This document shows positions 52,284 through 62,604 of a DNA stretch of 64,000 nt, piece after piece; the stretch's first letter is position 1; every line of letters begins with the position of its first letter. Source of the stretch: Agapanthus africanus (Eukaryota > Streptophyta > Magnoliopsida > Asparagales > Amaryllidaceae); contig CM057338.1 of the NCBI GenBank assembly GCA_030015575.1, forward strand, positions 827,382,353 to 827,446,352, read 5' to 3'. Below the pieces are notes generated by a model. That model ran no database searches. It saw only the letters and a program-made list of their open reading frames with translations, and had not been told where the DNA came from. A program made the translations under genes and the position numbers.

Positions 52284-55200
52284 TGTAACGTTTTGAAAAT
52301 CGTTTCGGTGAAATTTCGAAAAATCGGTAAAATAAGGGGGTTTTCTGTAAAAAGTCAAAATACAAATATCTTATTATAAAAATTAAATATACATATTCTA
52401 GCTATGTAATTGCTATTATTTGGTGTTTATTGAGCCGCTGGTGAAATTTCAAATTTTCTGAAAAAAATATTATTTTATTATTATTTTAAGCCGTCACTAA
52501 TACATTTAATTAGGGAAAATTACAAATTGGATTGAGTTGAAACAAATTTTGTGCATCATAAAACATTAAATAAAATTTTATCATGTGGTTTTTGGAACGA
52601 AATCATTTGCCAAAACGGTTTAGAAATTATTGAAGAAAAAGGCTTTTTTTTAGCGTAAATGGATGTTTGGGATATTGTATTTATCATTTATCTTTTCCCC
52701 ACACCCACACACTTCACCATCACCCCTTCCCCATGTGGCCGGCCCACTTTGACAGCCCCTCCCTCCCTCTCTCTCCAATCACCTCCTTTTTGAATAGAAA
52801 AGAAAAGAAAAGAAAAGAAAATGAAAGAAAAGTCAAAAGGGGTGTGGACTTGTCTTTTCTCCCCACTTTCTTCACCTCCCTCTCTCTCCTCACTCCCCTA
52901 CAACATGGCTGGCCCCTTTCCAGCAGCAGCCCCTACCCCAAAATCCCCCACAAAATTGCCTCAAAAATCCACAATTTTGCCTCAAAATCCTTGCAAAATC
53001 AAAGCTAATTCAAAATCCAAGCCTTACCCATTATTTCTTGGCTACTATAGCATGATTCTTAGTGAAAAGTTTTCATTTTGGAGGCCAAGATTTTGGTGCT
53101 AGATTCATGTTTGATCCCTTGATCATGAGGTATAATTCTAACCTTTTTCTTAAATTGTTGTTAATTGCTTTAGGTTAGTTTAATTATATGTTTAAATAGG
53201 TTTTTATTTTAGTTCTAAGTGCATGGTTTGAAATTCAAGAGTGGGGTTTGAATTCAAATTGTGGTTTTGTGTTGTGTGATGTATTTGACATATTAGGTTA
53301 TGCTAAATCCAATTTAAGTTGCTAGTTTGCATATTTGTTGATTTAAATTGTGATAATTATATAAATTGTAAACTAGGTTTTTAAAATAATTATATTCTTA
53401 TGAGATAAAATTCAAATTATGGTTTCATGGTATTATTAATATTATAATGAGTGGTTTAATGACTTTGAATCATGCAAAACCAAGCTTAATTGTTAAATTG
53501 TGAACTTTGCTTTAAAAAGAGTTAAAATCGGTATTTTTGCAAACTAGTTTTTTTGAACATATATGGTTTGGTGAAACTAAATTATGGAAATGATTTATAT
53601 GACTTATTCAAGATATTTAATAAGTATATTGGCCGCTACATTCATTTAAACGCCGAGTTTTGTACTAAAACGGGTAATTTTTGCTTGCTAGATTTTCGGA
53701 AAAATGGCTTCTAAAGTGAATTTGGGGTTTTTGTGAATTTTAACCTATTCTATATTTAAATTAGTATTCGTGAATGTGCAAATGAGTGTACTTGGGTTTT
53801 TCTCGATGGTCGGGCATTTGCACGCCGACGTCGAGGGTTTTTGGGTTGGTTTGTGAGAGTAACCATAGGTTTTGACCTATATGGGATTCGTGAGTCGTTT
53901 TGGTCATGAGTCGGATTTTAATGCGATACGATGCGTTATGATATGTAGGTACCCCATGTGGACTTCGAGACGACAAGCAAGCGCGTGGCGACGTCGGCAC
54001 CGGCTAGCGAGGACCAGGTGAGTAGATTTATATCTACGGGGAGAAGTCGGGTGGATGGCGTATAGCACCCCCGCAGTCCGTGGTGGTGTATACGGATGCG
54101 TATACACACCAACAATTATTATCTGTTATTTGGGATTAATAACGATGTTAGGATGGATATTGGTGTGTTGGATTACTTTAGTGTTGCGAACCCTAGGGTA
54201 GTGTTGCACTACACATACACACATACATACACACATACATACTTGCATACATTCCTATCTATATGTGCTCATGGGATTCTTTATAGTTATGTGTTCACAT
54301 GGGTATGGGACTATGCGTTCACATACGGATTGAGGATGATACTTGGGATTGAGCTGAATCGATGAGATTGATTTGAGGCCGTGAGATCGGTGATATAGCA
54401 GGGTTCGTATCTTAGATACGACATGACGTTGTAGCGGGTCCTTGACGTAGTGTTTCACACACGTCCATGCATACGTAGGCGGTATCAGTATGGTACTAGA
54501 CGTAGATCAGTACCGCGATCATGATATTTGATAAAGAGGATACCAGGTGAATAGTATGATGAATGTGATATTGACCCGTACCCAGATTTGGGTTGCCGTA
54601 CGACGGATTTACGTACGAGCTATATTGATGATTGATCCGCACTCTTGACTTGGGATGCCTGATTATAGATATGGTATCGGCTATGATATTATTGAGGCGG
54701 GATCACCGACTATACATATACAGGTAGGTATATGTATCGACTCAGATGATAGGCGGTTTCCTTACCTGTAGTTCAGCTTGTTAGTTCAGCCGTATAGTTT
54801 AGTGTAGTTGTTAGATTAGATTAGACTCCTACCTATTTCAAAACTAACGAATCGTGGGTATTTTAAAAGAAAGCCCAAGGGATCTTACGGATATTTCAAA
54901 AGACGTATCTTTTCATAAAAACACCGTAGCCCCTATTTTCAAAACCCCATGATTCGTGTTATTTCAAAAGGCACCATTTGTAGGATTTATATTAGGGTAA
55001 TGCAGTTTAGTTATCGTTGTGTCTAGTATTCCGTTCATTATTGCTGTTCGCTCCACATCGCATACTTATGTTATAATTTCTTAATGCATTGTTGATATCA
55101 TATTGTTAGGACACCAGCACCATTACCGATGATGCGTATGTACTACGTACACTTACTTGCCGGCTCACACACATCTTCATCGGTAATTGCCATGTCACGT

Positions 55201-56733
55201 ACACCTTAGAAAATATTGTTGCTTAAGTTAGCTTGATAGCCAGTAGTTTGACATAATATTAGTGTACATACCTTATATGCCAGCTTAGATATTGTAGTTA
55301 TTACTTGTCGCTTCATGCATACTGTTATTCATTCTCATGCTTATATTCATGGTTTTACATGCTATTGATGATTCGGATTTCCATGATATTTTCTGGATTT
55401 GGAGGAAAACCGCAAAACATATATAAACTGATTTCTCTCTTTTTAAATAAAAGTGCGGTTTTCCCATGATGTATGAGTCGTCCACCATGAGTTTGCTGAT
55501 GGATTTCGAGACCCGATTCGAGGAGTGGAGGAACCGTTTCGGGTACATGGTGGGCCCGGTGCGGTACCCCGGGGAAAGAGGAATGTGGTGTTGACGTTGA
55601 GCCCGGCAGGGGAGCACTACCGACCGGTGATATTACCCGACGCGTCGGATATCCGGAGGATACCGTCGTGGTCTTGAGATGGATGGTAGGGGCCGGTTTG
55701 GACTGACGGCGCCCTAGATATTGAGATTGAGACATTGATATTTCGAGACAGTGAGATTTATGTTTTGTGTCGATGCTAGACACTGTTGATACTGATTTCA
55801 TTTATGATACCTCAGTTTAAAAATACGAAGGAAATCTCACTAATTTATGAAAACAGTTTCTTCGTTTACATGTATTCTATTTTCATGCATTCATACCTCA
55901 TTCATATGATATATTGCTACCTGAGGTACTGACACGGGCACATGAGTTTACACTCGGGTTAGATATTTACCCTAGCCATTATTATAGGCTGCATGTTTTA
56001 TACATTTTTGAGGATATATTATGATCATTGACCTAGGATTGCGTTATTTATGCGATTTCTGTGCGTAGATGTTTTTCTATTCACGAGTTGGCAACTCACC
56101 CCCGTTGTGCCCCAGTTTCTTGCAGGTTTGCCGTACAGGTTTCTTTACGGCTTGCGGGCATAGTTTCCTTCGGGTGTTTTGTTAGTAGGTGGGTTTACTT
56201 GTATCGTACCCCCATTATTTATCTTGTATATTATTATTCTGTTGTATCTAGAAGTTCCATCAACCAATCAGGTATTTATTTTGAGTTAGAGACCAGTGTT
56301 GTTTATTCTTTCGACCTTAGAGTCGCTCGTTACATTTCTGGTGGTTTTGAGTTTCCTTTTGAGTTTTGATCCTCGCCGTTGGCGTTGTATATTATATTGC
56401 TTGTGTGGTTGTGACCGTCGATTGACGAAGAGCTAGCTCCCGCTTGGGGATGCCTTTTTATTGATTTCGTATACTATTCATGTTGTATCCCGTTTGGGGG
56501 CCTGTATTTACAAAGGAGACTCTGCTGAAATTTTCAGTAAATTTTTGATGTTTTTAAAAAACCGCATAATTCGGCTTATGCTATTGAAATTACTTGCTTT
56601 AAGTTGGTTTTTCCTGCACTCTACTACTTTTCTTGGTTTGGATTTCTGGGTTTTCGGTTTACTTAGATTACGTACGTCTCGAGACGTTCGTAGTTTAAGT
56701 GCCGGTCATGTTCCGTACTTTCGGGTCGTGACA
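52284..56733 (+). repeat. 3' LTR (4450 bp)
   Basis: Nearly identical to 44848-49312, with a ~15-bp length difference mainly from a small indel near 53270. Confidence 0.96.
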
Positions 56734-56738
56734 CGTCC

Positions 56739-58271
56739 TCTCCGGACACTGGGGATGGAGGTCCAAGAAGCTCCTGATGACCATCAAAGTGAACCGTGTC
56801 TAACCTATAAGGGTGGTCTGGAGGCAGAAAACGTCGATGGCCGCAATAACAAAGCTTCCTGCTAAAATTCAAAAATTTTGATGTTGTGTGTTCATGGCAA
56901 TGAGGACATGCTTTGTGACCATGTACGGACCAACCTGATAGCATTCCATACGCAGGAAAGTCATTAATTGTCCACATTAAAGCCGCACACAGTATGAAGG
57001 TTGTATTTGTGTTTGAATCATATGTCTCTACACCATCAATAAACAAAGTTTTCAGCTCCTCGATCAGAGGTCGGAGATAGACGTCGATATTGTTCCCCGG
57101 TGAGTTTGGTCCGTCGATAAGAAGAGGCATCATAAAGTATGATTGGTCCATAACCAACCAAGACGACAGATTATAAATTATCATTACAACGGGCCATGTA
57201 CTGTGACTTCCAGCCATATAGTTGAATGGGCAGAAGCCATCGGTAGCCAGTCCGAGCCGGACATTGCGAGGATCGCTACTGAATATTGCGTGCCTCCTAT
57301 CGAAATCCTTCCATGCCGGTGAATCTCTTGGATGGCTCATTTTTCCATTTTCGCTTGGAGGAGCACGGTGATGCCAAATCATTGCCTCGGATGTTTTCTT
57401 GCACCTGAATAGCCTCTGTAGCCTCTGTGTTATAGGAAAGTATCGTGCTATCTTCACAGGTATATCAGGTTTCTTATCAGAATCTTTCGGCTTATACCTG
57501 GCCTCTCCGCATGTTGGACACTCTTTCAAATCTGAATTCTCTTTCCGGTACAACACGCAATTTTTAGGACATGCTTGAATCTTCTCGCACTTTAGACCTA
57601 AATCAGACATCATCTTCTGGGCTTCGTACCAGATTTCGGGCACATTATTTCCCGGAGGCATAGAATCTTTCAAGAACGAAAGAAGTATTGTGAATGACTT
57701 GTTGCTCCATCCATTTAGGCACTTAATCTGGAAAAGTTGGACGAACCATGAGAGGGTGGAATACTTCGCATTCTCATAAATTGGTTTCCTAGCATTATTC
57801 ATGAAATTTTCATATTTATCCCCACGCGGTCCTTGACCGGAAGGAATGTCATCTTCGGTACGAATAGATTCACCTAGGGCAGCCTCTACCATATCCTCCA
57901 TTTCTTTTGATGGAAATAAATTTCCGTCTCCTGCCGCATTACCGAATTCTTCTTCTTCTCCTGCCGCATTATCGTGTTCTCCTTCTTCTTCTACCGCAGT
58001 ACTGCATTCTTCTCCTTCCCCGTGATATTTCCAAGTTGTATAAAGTCTAGTAAACCCCATGTTTTACAATATGAAGCTCTGCCAATTCTACCTTCTGCCA
58101 GTACTTATTGCCACATCTATCGCACGGACAGAGAATCTTCTCTATTATGATCTTATTATGTGCGCGTGCAAATTCAAGGAAAGCAGCAACTCCTGCGACA
58201 AACTTAGGTTGCATACGTTGTTTCCAATCCATATACATCCAGTCCTTAACTCTGACGTACTCATGGGCCAT
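56739..58271 (-). pseudogene. CACTA TNP2 transposase gene, 5' portion
   Basis: Minus strand from ATG at 58271: the Transpos_assoc domain (VKDWMYMDWKQRMQPKF, KILCPCDRCGNKYW) to about 58060, an acidic linker, then the TNP2 catalytic domain: NFMNNARKPIYENAKYSTLS, CPTCGEARYKP, RYFPITQRLQRLF, WHHRAPPSENGKMSHPRDS, LGLATDGFCPFNYM (with the likely first catalytic Asp), STWPVVMIIYNLSSWLVM and the zinc-like CPHCHEHT. Coding stops at the LTR insertion (56733/56739). A one-base register shift lies at the GGGG run at about 58059 (conserved frame HGFTRLYTTWKYHGE needs GGG), probably disabling the gene unless it is a sequencing error. Confidence 0.9.
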
Positions 58272-58404
58272 GTTAAACTGTATAACATTTAAATTGTAGG
58301 TTATGCTGACTATATTGAGAAATATAAGAACGGGATAGTTACCGACAAAGGAGAAAATCTGTGTATATGCTTTGTGTGTGCGTTTGTCGTTGAAAAGAAT
58401 AAAT

Positions 58405-59770
58405 TATCGCACGTATGTTAACCGATAGACGGGGACTAAGTGGCGCTTTTAGTTTCATATATGAGTATCGATGGGAATATGAAGGTTTCATATTATCATA
58501 TATTGGTTTTAACCCGAACATCTCGAATCGCTCTCTAATTATGCGTTTGTTGTGTATTCTTGTTGTATGTGTGTGTTCCGGCTGTCGGGGGTAGGCTTCT
58601 ATCCCATTAAGAATGTATAGAGCGAACGCCCATCACTTGTGCTTTCAACCGTTTCGAGTAAATTTCGGCAGCACCTCCCCGCTGTTCTCCGAGTACACTG
58701 TAATAGAATAGATAATCATTTCAAAGATGTGAAACAACGTTGAAATGAATATCTAATCTATCTTTGTACACGGAGAACCAGCGGAAAGGTACCGACGAAA
58801 TATCTCGAAACGGATGAAAACACAAGTGAATGAAGGCGTTTGCTTTATACATTCTTAACTTGTCCACACGGGACAAATCTATGGGTTACCATACGATTGA
58901 ATTTTCTCGTCGCGTAGACTATACGACGGTTGTTAGTATCGAGCTATACTGTCCGATATTTAACAACCTTCGTATAGTTCTAGGTCACGACGAGTATCGC
59001 ACGTATTTAACCGATAGACGGGGACTAAGTGGCGCTTTTAGTTTTATATATGAGTATCGATGGGAATATGAAGGTTTCATATTATCATCGAGTATCATAT
59101 ATTGGTTTTAACCCGAACATCTCGAATCGCTCTCTAATTATGCGTTTGTTGTGTATTCTTGTTGTATGTGTGTGTTCCGGCTGTCGGGGGTAGGCTTCTA
59201 TCCCATTAAGAATGTATAGAGCGAACGCCCATCACTTGTGCTTTCAACCGTTTCGAGTAAATTTCGGCAGCACCTCCCCGCTGTTCTCCGAGTACACTGT
59301 AATAGAATAGATAATCATTTCAAAGCTGTGAAACAACGTTGAAATGAACATCTAATCTATCTTTGTACACGGAGAACCAGCGGAAAGGTACCGACGAAAT
59401 ATCTCGAAACGGATGAAAACACAAGTGAATGAAGGCGTTTGCTTTATACATTCTTAACTTGTCCACACGGGACAAATTTATGGGTTACCATACGATTGAA
59501 TTTTCTCGTCGTGTAGACTATACAACGGTTGTTAGTATCGAGCTATACTGTCCGATATTTAACAACTTTCGTATAGTTCTAGGTCACGACGAGTATCGCA
59601 CGTATGTTAACCGATAGACGGGGACTAAGTGGCGCTTTTAGTTTCATATATGAGTATCGATGAGAATATGAAGGTTTCATATTATCATCGAGTATCATAT
59701 ATTGGTTTTAACCTGAATATCTCGAATTGCTCTAATTATGCGTTTGTTGTGCATTCGTGTTGTATGTGTA
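58405..59770. repeat. ~590-bp tandem repeat, 2.3 copies, each a large palindrome
   Basis: TATCGCACGTATnTTAACCG recurs at 58405, 58995 and 59594 (periods 590 and 599). Within each unit two arms of about 200 bp are inverted: TTAAGAATGTATAGAGCGAA, CACTTGTGCTTTCAACCGTT and TTCTCCGAGTACA at left against TGTACACGGAGAACCAGCGG, AACGGATGAAAACACAAGTG and TTTATACATTCTTAA at right. Directly upstream of the transposase start. No credible protein coding. Confidence 0.92.
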
Positions 59771-59946
59771 ACATGATTTTAAACCATTGAGATCAAGATT
59801 GATAGAACTGATCATCTTACATTGCAATAGCATTCATCAACCAAAAACTATTATTGCAATGGTATTCATCTATAACAATCAACAATTAAAACTACAAATA
59901 TAGAATACTGATATCATAAAGCGTTATACGCAACATTGATCGGTAT

Positions 59947-60216
59947 TCATCATTTTCTTCGTTATCATCTAAGATGTGGATACATCAAATTTCATGTGAT
60001 TCTTTAACTTTTTCATCGTTGATTTAGCAATGTAAAAAATTTTATTGCCCTTAATTTTGAACCCACTAAATCAACGGTGAAAAGTTGTAGAATCACATGA
60101 AATTTGTTGTACCCACATCTTAGATGATAACGAAGAATATGATGTATGTCGATCGTCGGAAAAAATAAGGAAGGACGTATTTTTTCGACGCCATAAGAGA
60201 AAATTCCCTCCTTCAT
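59947..60216. mobile_element. TA-flanked foldback MITE, micron-like, copy E (inside CACTA)
   Basis: CATCTAAGATGTGGATACAT, the centre near CCTTAATTTTGAACCCAC, its inverted half and the end TTTTTTCGACGCCATAAGAG match the elements in GDH intron 8. (TA)n abuts on the right (60217-60241). The left terminus is missing or diverged. Confidence 0.75.
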
Positions 60217-60241
60217 TATATATATATATATATATATATAA

Positions 60242-60916
60242 TTTTCCAACAAGGGATTAGGATATCATCAAGTCATGTGACAACACTAGATAAATTAATC
60301 TTAATGGAGTTTTTGTCTAATCAAATTCAACTCCAACCATCATTTTAAAAGAACGAACCAACATCATTAAAAAAATGTAAATACCAACTCCAAATTCCCA
60401 AAAAAGTAACGAGTAGGATGAAAATAAAGCCTATCCGTGCTTTTTGTTCTCTTTGTAAGCAGCATTATAAATGGCCGAGTTACGAAATATGTTGTTAGGC
60501 ATGAGTTAAGCCGATAAACAAATTCAGATCATTTAATCATATTTATCTTCCTAAAAATCCGTCATTGATTAAAAGTTGATAGCAATGATCAAGCAACACG
60601 GGAATTTAACCAACACTGTTCACGTATAATCAATCTTGCACCACTAATCATTCCTACGACAACCGTTAGTCGACAATCAGATGGATCTCTCTCTAAATCA
60701 TACCCTGCTGTCAAACGTTTTTCTCCCATCAAATCAATTATACTAGTATAGGTCGCGATGAGTACAACCGTCAAAACCAATCACACCGCCCACACACAAA
60801 AACTAGCCATGCTCATAACATTTACATATCCTCAACTAACCCATTAAAACTCTCTCCAAGTTGGATATTAGTTGACCAACCACCATTAAACCGTCCACAC
60901 ACGAAAACTAGCCATG
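60242..60916. other. CACTA interior, no recognised feature
   Basis: AT-rich non-coding DNA between MITE E and the telomere-like array. ACTAGCCATGC recurs at about 60803 and 60907 in a short direct duplication. Confidence 0.5.
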
Positions 60917-61195
60917 CCCACCCTAGCCCCAGCCCCAGCCCCAACCCCAACCTAACCCTAGCCCCAGCCCCAGCCCCAGCCCCAGCCCAGCCCAGCCCAA
61001 CCTAACCCTAACCCCAGAGCGGCCAGCTAAACCCCAACCCCAACCCCAACCCTAAGCCAAACCCCAGCCCCAGCCGCAGCCGAACCCCAACCCTAACCCT
61101 AACCCCAACCCCGACCCCGACCCCGACCGCGACCCCTGCCGAACCCCAACTCGCGCGCGCAACCCCAGACCCAGCCATGAACCCTAGCCCTAAAT
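60917..61195. repeat. Degenerate telomere-like hexamer array
   Basis: C-rich hexamers in runs: CCCCAG, CCCCAA, CCCTAA, CCCCGA, CCCAGC, with CCCTAACCC several times. The Arabidopsis-type telomere unit is CCCTAAA, so this is a related but degenerate array, internal to the CACTA. It would be G-rich on the transposase sense strand. Confidence 0.9.
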
Positions 61196-61234
61196 AATCA
61201 AAAAATTCTTTAATTTACATGAAGATTTACTCAC

Positions 61235-61335
61235 ATGAACGGCGGTGGCGACGATGAGAACGGTGGTGGCGACGAGAACGGGGGTGGCGACGAGGAGAAC
61301 GGCGGTGGCGATGACGAGAACGGCGGTGGCGATTT
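61235..61335. repeat. 18-24-bp GAC/GGTGGC minisatellite
   Basis: GACGAGAACGGCGGTGGC-type units repeated five times with insertions of GAC, GAT or GAG triplets, so all length changes keep a reading frame. The plus frame gives GGGDDEN repeats, but this is antisense to the CACTA genes and lies beside its 5' end; coding is doubtful. Confidence 0.85.
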
Positions 61336-61424
61336 GGGGATTTTCTTTCGCGCGCGATCGAGAGAGGAAGAAAGTGAGCGTAGGCGATCGATCTTTGCCT
61401 TTATTAAATCGATATTTAGTTGCC

Positions 61425-61583
61425 CTTACGGATTTGTCCGTAGGTCCTTGGTTTGCGGCTCCGTAGGGGCAAACACCAAATTAAGAATTAATATTTTTAT
61501 TCTTGGACGTCTGGGCCCGTAGGGACAACCTCTGCCCCTACGGATTTCAATATTCGTAGGGGCAACCCCCTATTTTACTAGTG
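61425..61583. repeat. CACTA 5' TIR and subterminal repeats
   Basis: CCTTACGGATTTGTCCGTAGG, CTCCGTAGGGGCA, CCCCTACGGATTTC and ATTCGTAGGGGC, then the terminus ending TACTAGTG. Same motif as at the other end but fewer copies. Confidence 0.93.
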
Positions 61584-62329
61584 ATTATGGTTTTCTTCAT
61601 GTTCAACCTCATTATGGGTATCATCATTTTCATAAAGTTTGAAATTTAAGATTATTTTTATTTTTGGAATTATCGAAATTGGTAAAAAAGAGAAGCATAA
61701 TCTAGTTTATATATATACAACTAATGAACGTGTGAAGAGAAAAAACACTAATTTTGTATGAAAAGAAAAACCTTAATTTGAAATTTAAGAGAAATCCTAA
61801 CCCTAATCCTAAATTGAAAAGGAAGAAGATGTCTTTAAAGGATATTATTGAATTTTAAGGCCTTTTGGAAATGGAGTTAAGTTTTGTAAACCGTTGTTTC
61901 CTAAAGTTAGCAAAAGTTAACTCCAAAATGTTAGCTTTGGCAAGTTTGGCAACTATCATGGAGTTGAGATAACTGCAATTTTTCAGCCTTAAACTGCAGT
62001 TATCTCAACTCGAAACCGATCACAGTTTACTAAACCCCATTTTTGGAGTTTGGGGCTTGCAAACCATTGTTTGCATGTCTCCTACCTCCAATTTAAAATA
62101 AAGGTTTTTTTATACCTCATCCCAAAACTTACATATTTCTAAATTTCATCCTTAAAATTTCATATTTTTTAATTTTCCTCCTAAAATTTCTCCGTTAACC
62201 AGAAAAACCCGCGTCATCTATTTTCAATGAGAATTTTAACTTGGGTTATTTTGATTTAGCCAAGGACTTGAGTTAAAGACACGATCCCTCAATCTTTCTC
62301 CTCAAAAGGACCGAGAATTCTTCTTCTTC
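61584..62329. repeat. 2.8-kb duplicated segment, copy 2, right part
   Basis: It resumes at ATTATGGTTTTCTTCATG and matches 28781-29655, lacking the ~125-bp block 29057-29181. Homology ends at GAGAATTCTTCTTCTTC (62329). Confidence 0.9.
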
Positions 62330-62604
62330 ACATGGGTTTCTCCTCAACACCATGAAGAAATTGAATATTTCTGTAGTCTTACTTATTGTCTTCGGATTAG
62401 TGGTAAACCTAAAACCTATGGAGAAATCATTTTACCCTCTTCATCTATCCAATTTGATGATATGCCTTTAAAAGTTGATAGAAATCGTAAGAGGGTGTAA
62501 AATGATGTATCTTACTGGTTTTGAGAGTAGAAAGTAAATACCGAGTTTTTTTTGGATGGGAAAAGAATTTACTATGTTTTTTTTTGGGAGGAGGGGGTTG
62601 CAAG
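62330..62604. other. Non-coding, one small hairpin
   Basis: No gene seen. ATCATTTTACCCTCTT (62425) pairs with AAGAGGGTGTAAAATGAT (about 62489), an ~80-bp inverted repeat. Confidence 0.5.

Larger units (their letters stand above)
44848..56733 (+). mobile_element. Young non-autonomous LTR retrotransposon (LARD-like, gypsy-related)
   Basis: LTRs at 44848-49312 and 52284-56733 (TG...CA ends), target duplication CGTCC (44843-44847, 56734-56738). The 2.97-kb interior has a primer-binding site and polypurine tract but no pol domain. LTRs of about 4.45 kb with a short non-coding interior match the LARD type. The element looks structurally whole. Five LTR differences were counted by eye in the first ~400 bases (about 1%), suggesting insertion well under a million years ago at commonly used plant rates. 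This age is rough. Confidence 0.93.
39087..61583 (-). mobile_element. CACTA (En/Spm) DNA transposon, 22.5 kb with nested LTR element
   Basis: The termini CACTACTACAAATAAGGG (39087) and, inverted, CACTAGTAAAATAGGGGG (61583) both continue into GTTGCCCCTACG. The 3-bp target duplication ATT (39084-39086, 61584-61586) is the superfamily standard, and copy 1 of the duplicated segment (28778-28784) shows the empty site. Both ends have subterminal repeats of CCCTACGGAT/ATCCGTAGGG. Two genes lie on the minus strand: a TNP2-type transposase (split by an LTR element) and a Ptta/En/Spm-like gene. Without the 11.9-kb inserted LTR element and its target duplication, the CACTA is about 10.6 kb. The genes carry apparent frameshifts, so it is probably not autonomous now. 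Confidence 0.97.

Noticed and set aside
45355-56369. Pairs of open frames shared by 45-49 kb and 52.7-56.4 kb
   Set aside because: They recur only because the two LTRs are nearly identical; no protein family, and both strands give similar frames.
44848-56733. Tandem segmental duplication of a 4.4-kb unit
   Set aside because: TG/CA ends, PBS, PPT and CGTCC target duplication show the copies are LTRs of one element.
58830-59617. Repeated open frames beginning MKAFALYILNLSTRDK
   Set aside because: They are the arms of the 590-bp palindromic repeat read in one frame; recurrence reflects DNA duplication.
60917-61195. A true telomere or chromosome end
   Set aside because: Array is short, degenerate, lacks pure CCCTAAA runs and is flanked on both sides by CACTA sequence.
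61235-61522. GGGDDEN-repeat protein gene on the plus strand
   Set aside because: Antisense to the CACTA genes, runs straight into the subterminal repeats and TIR, no domain.
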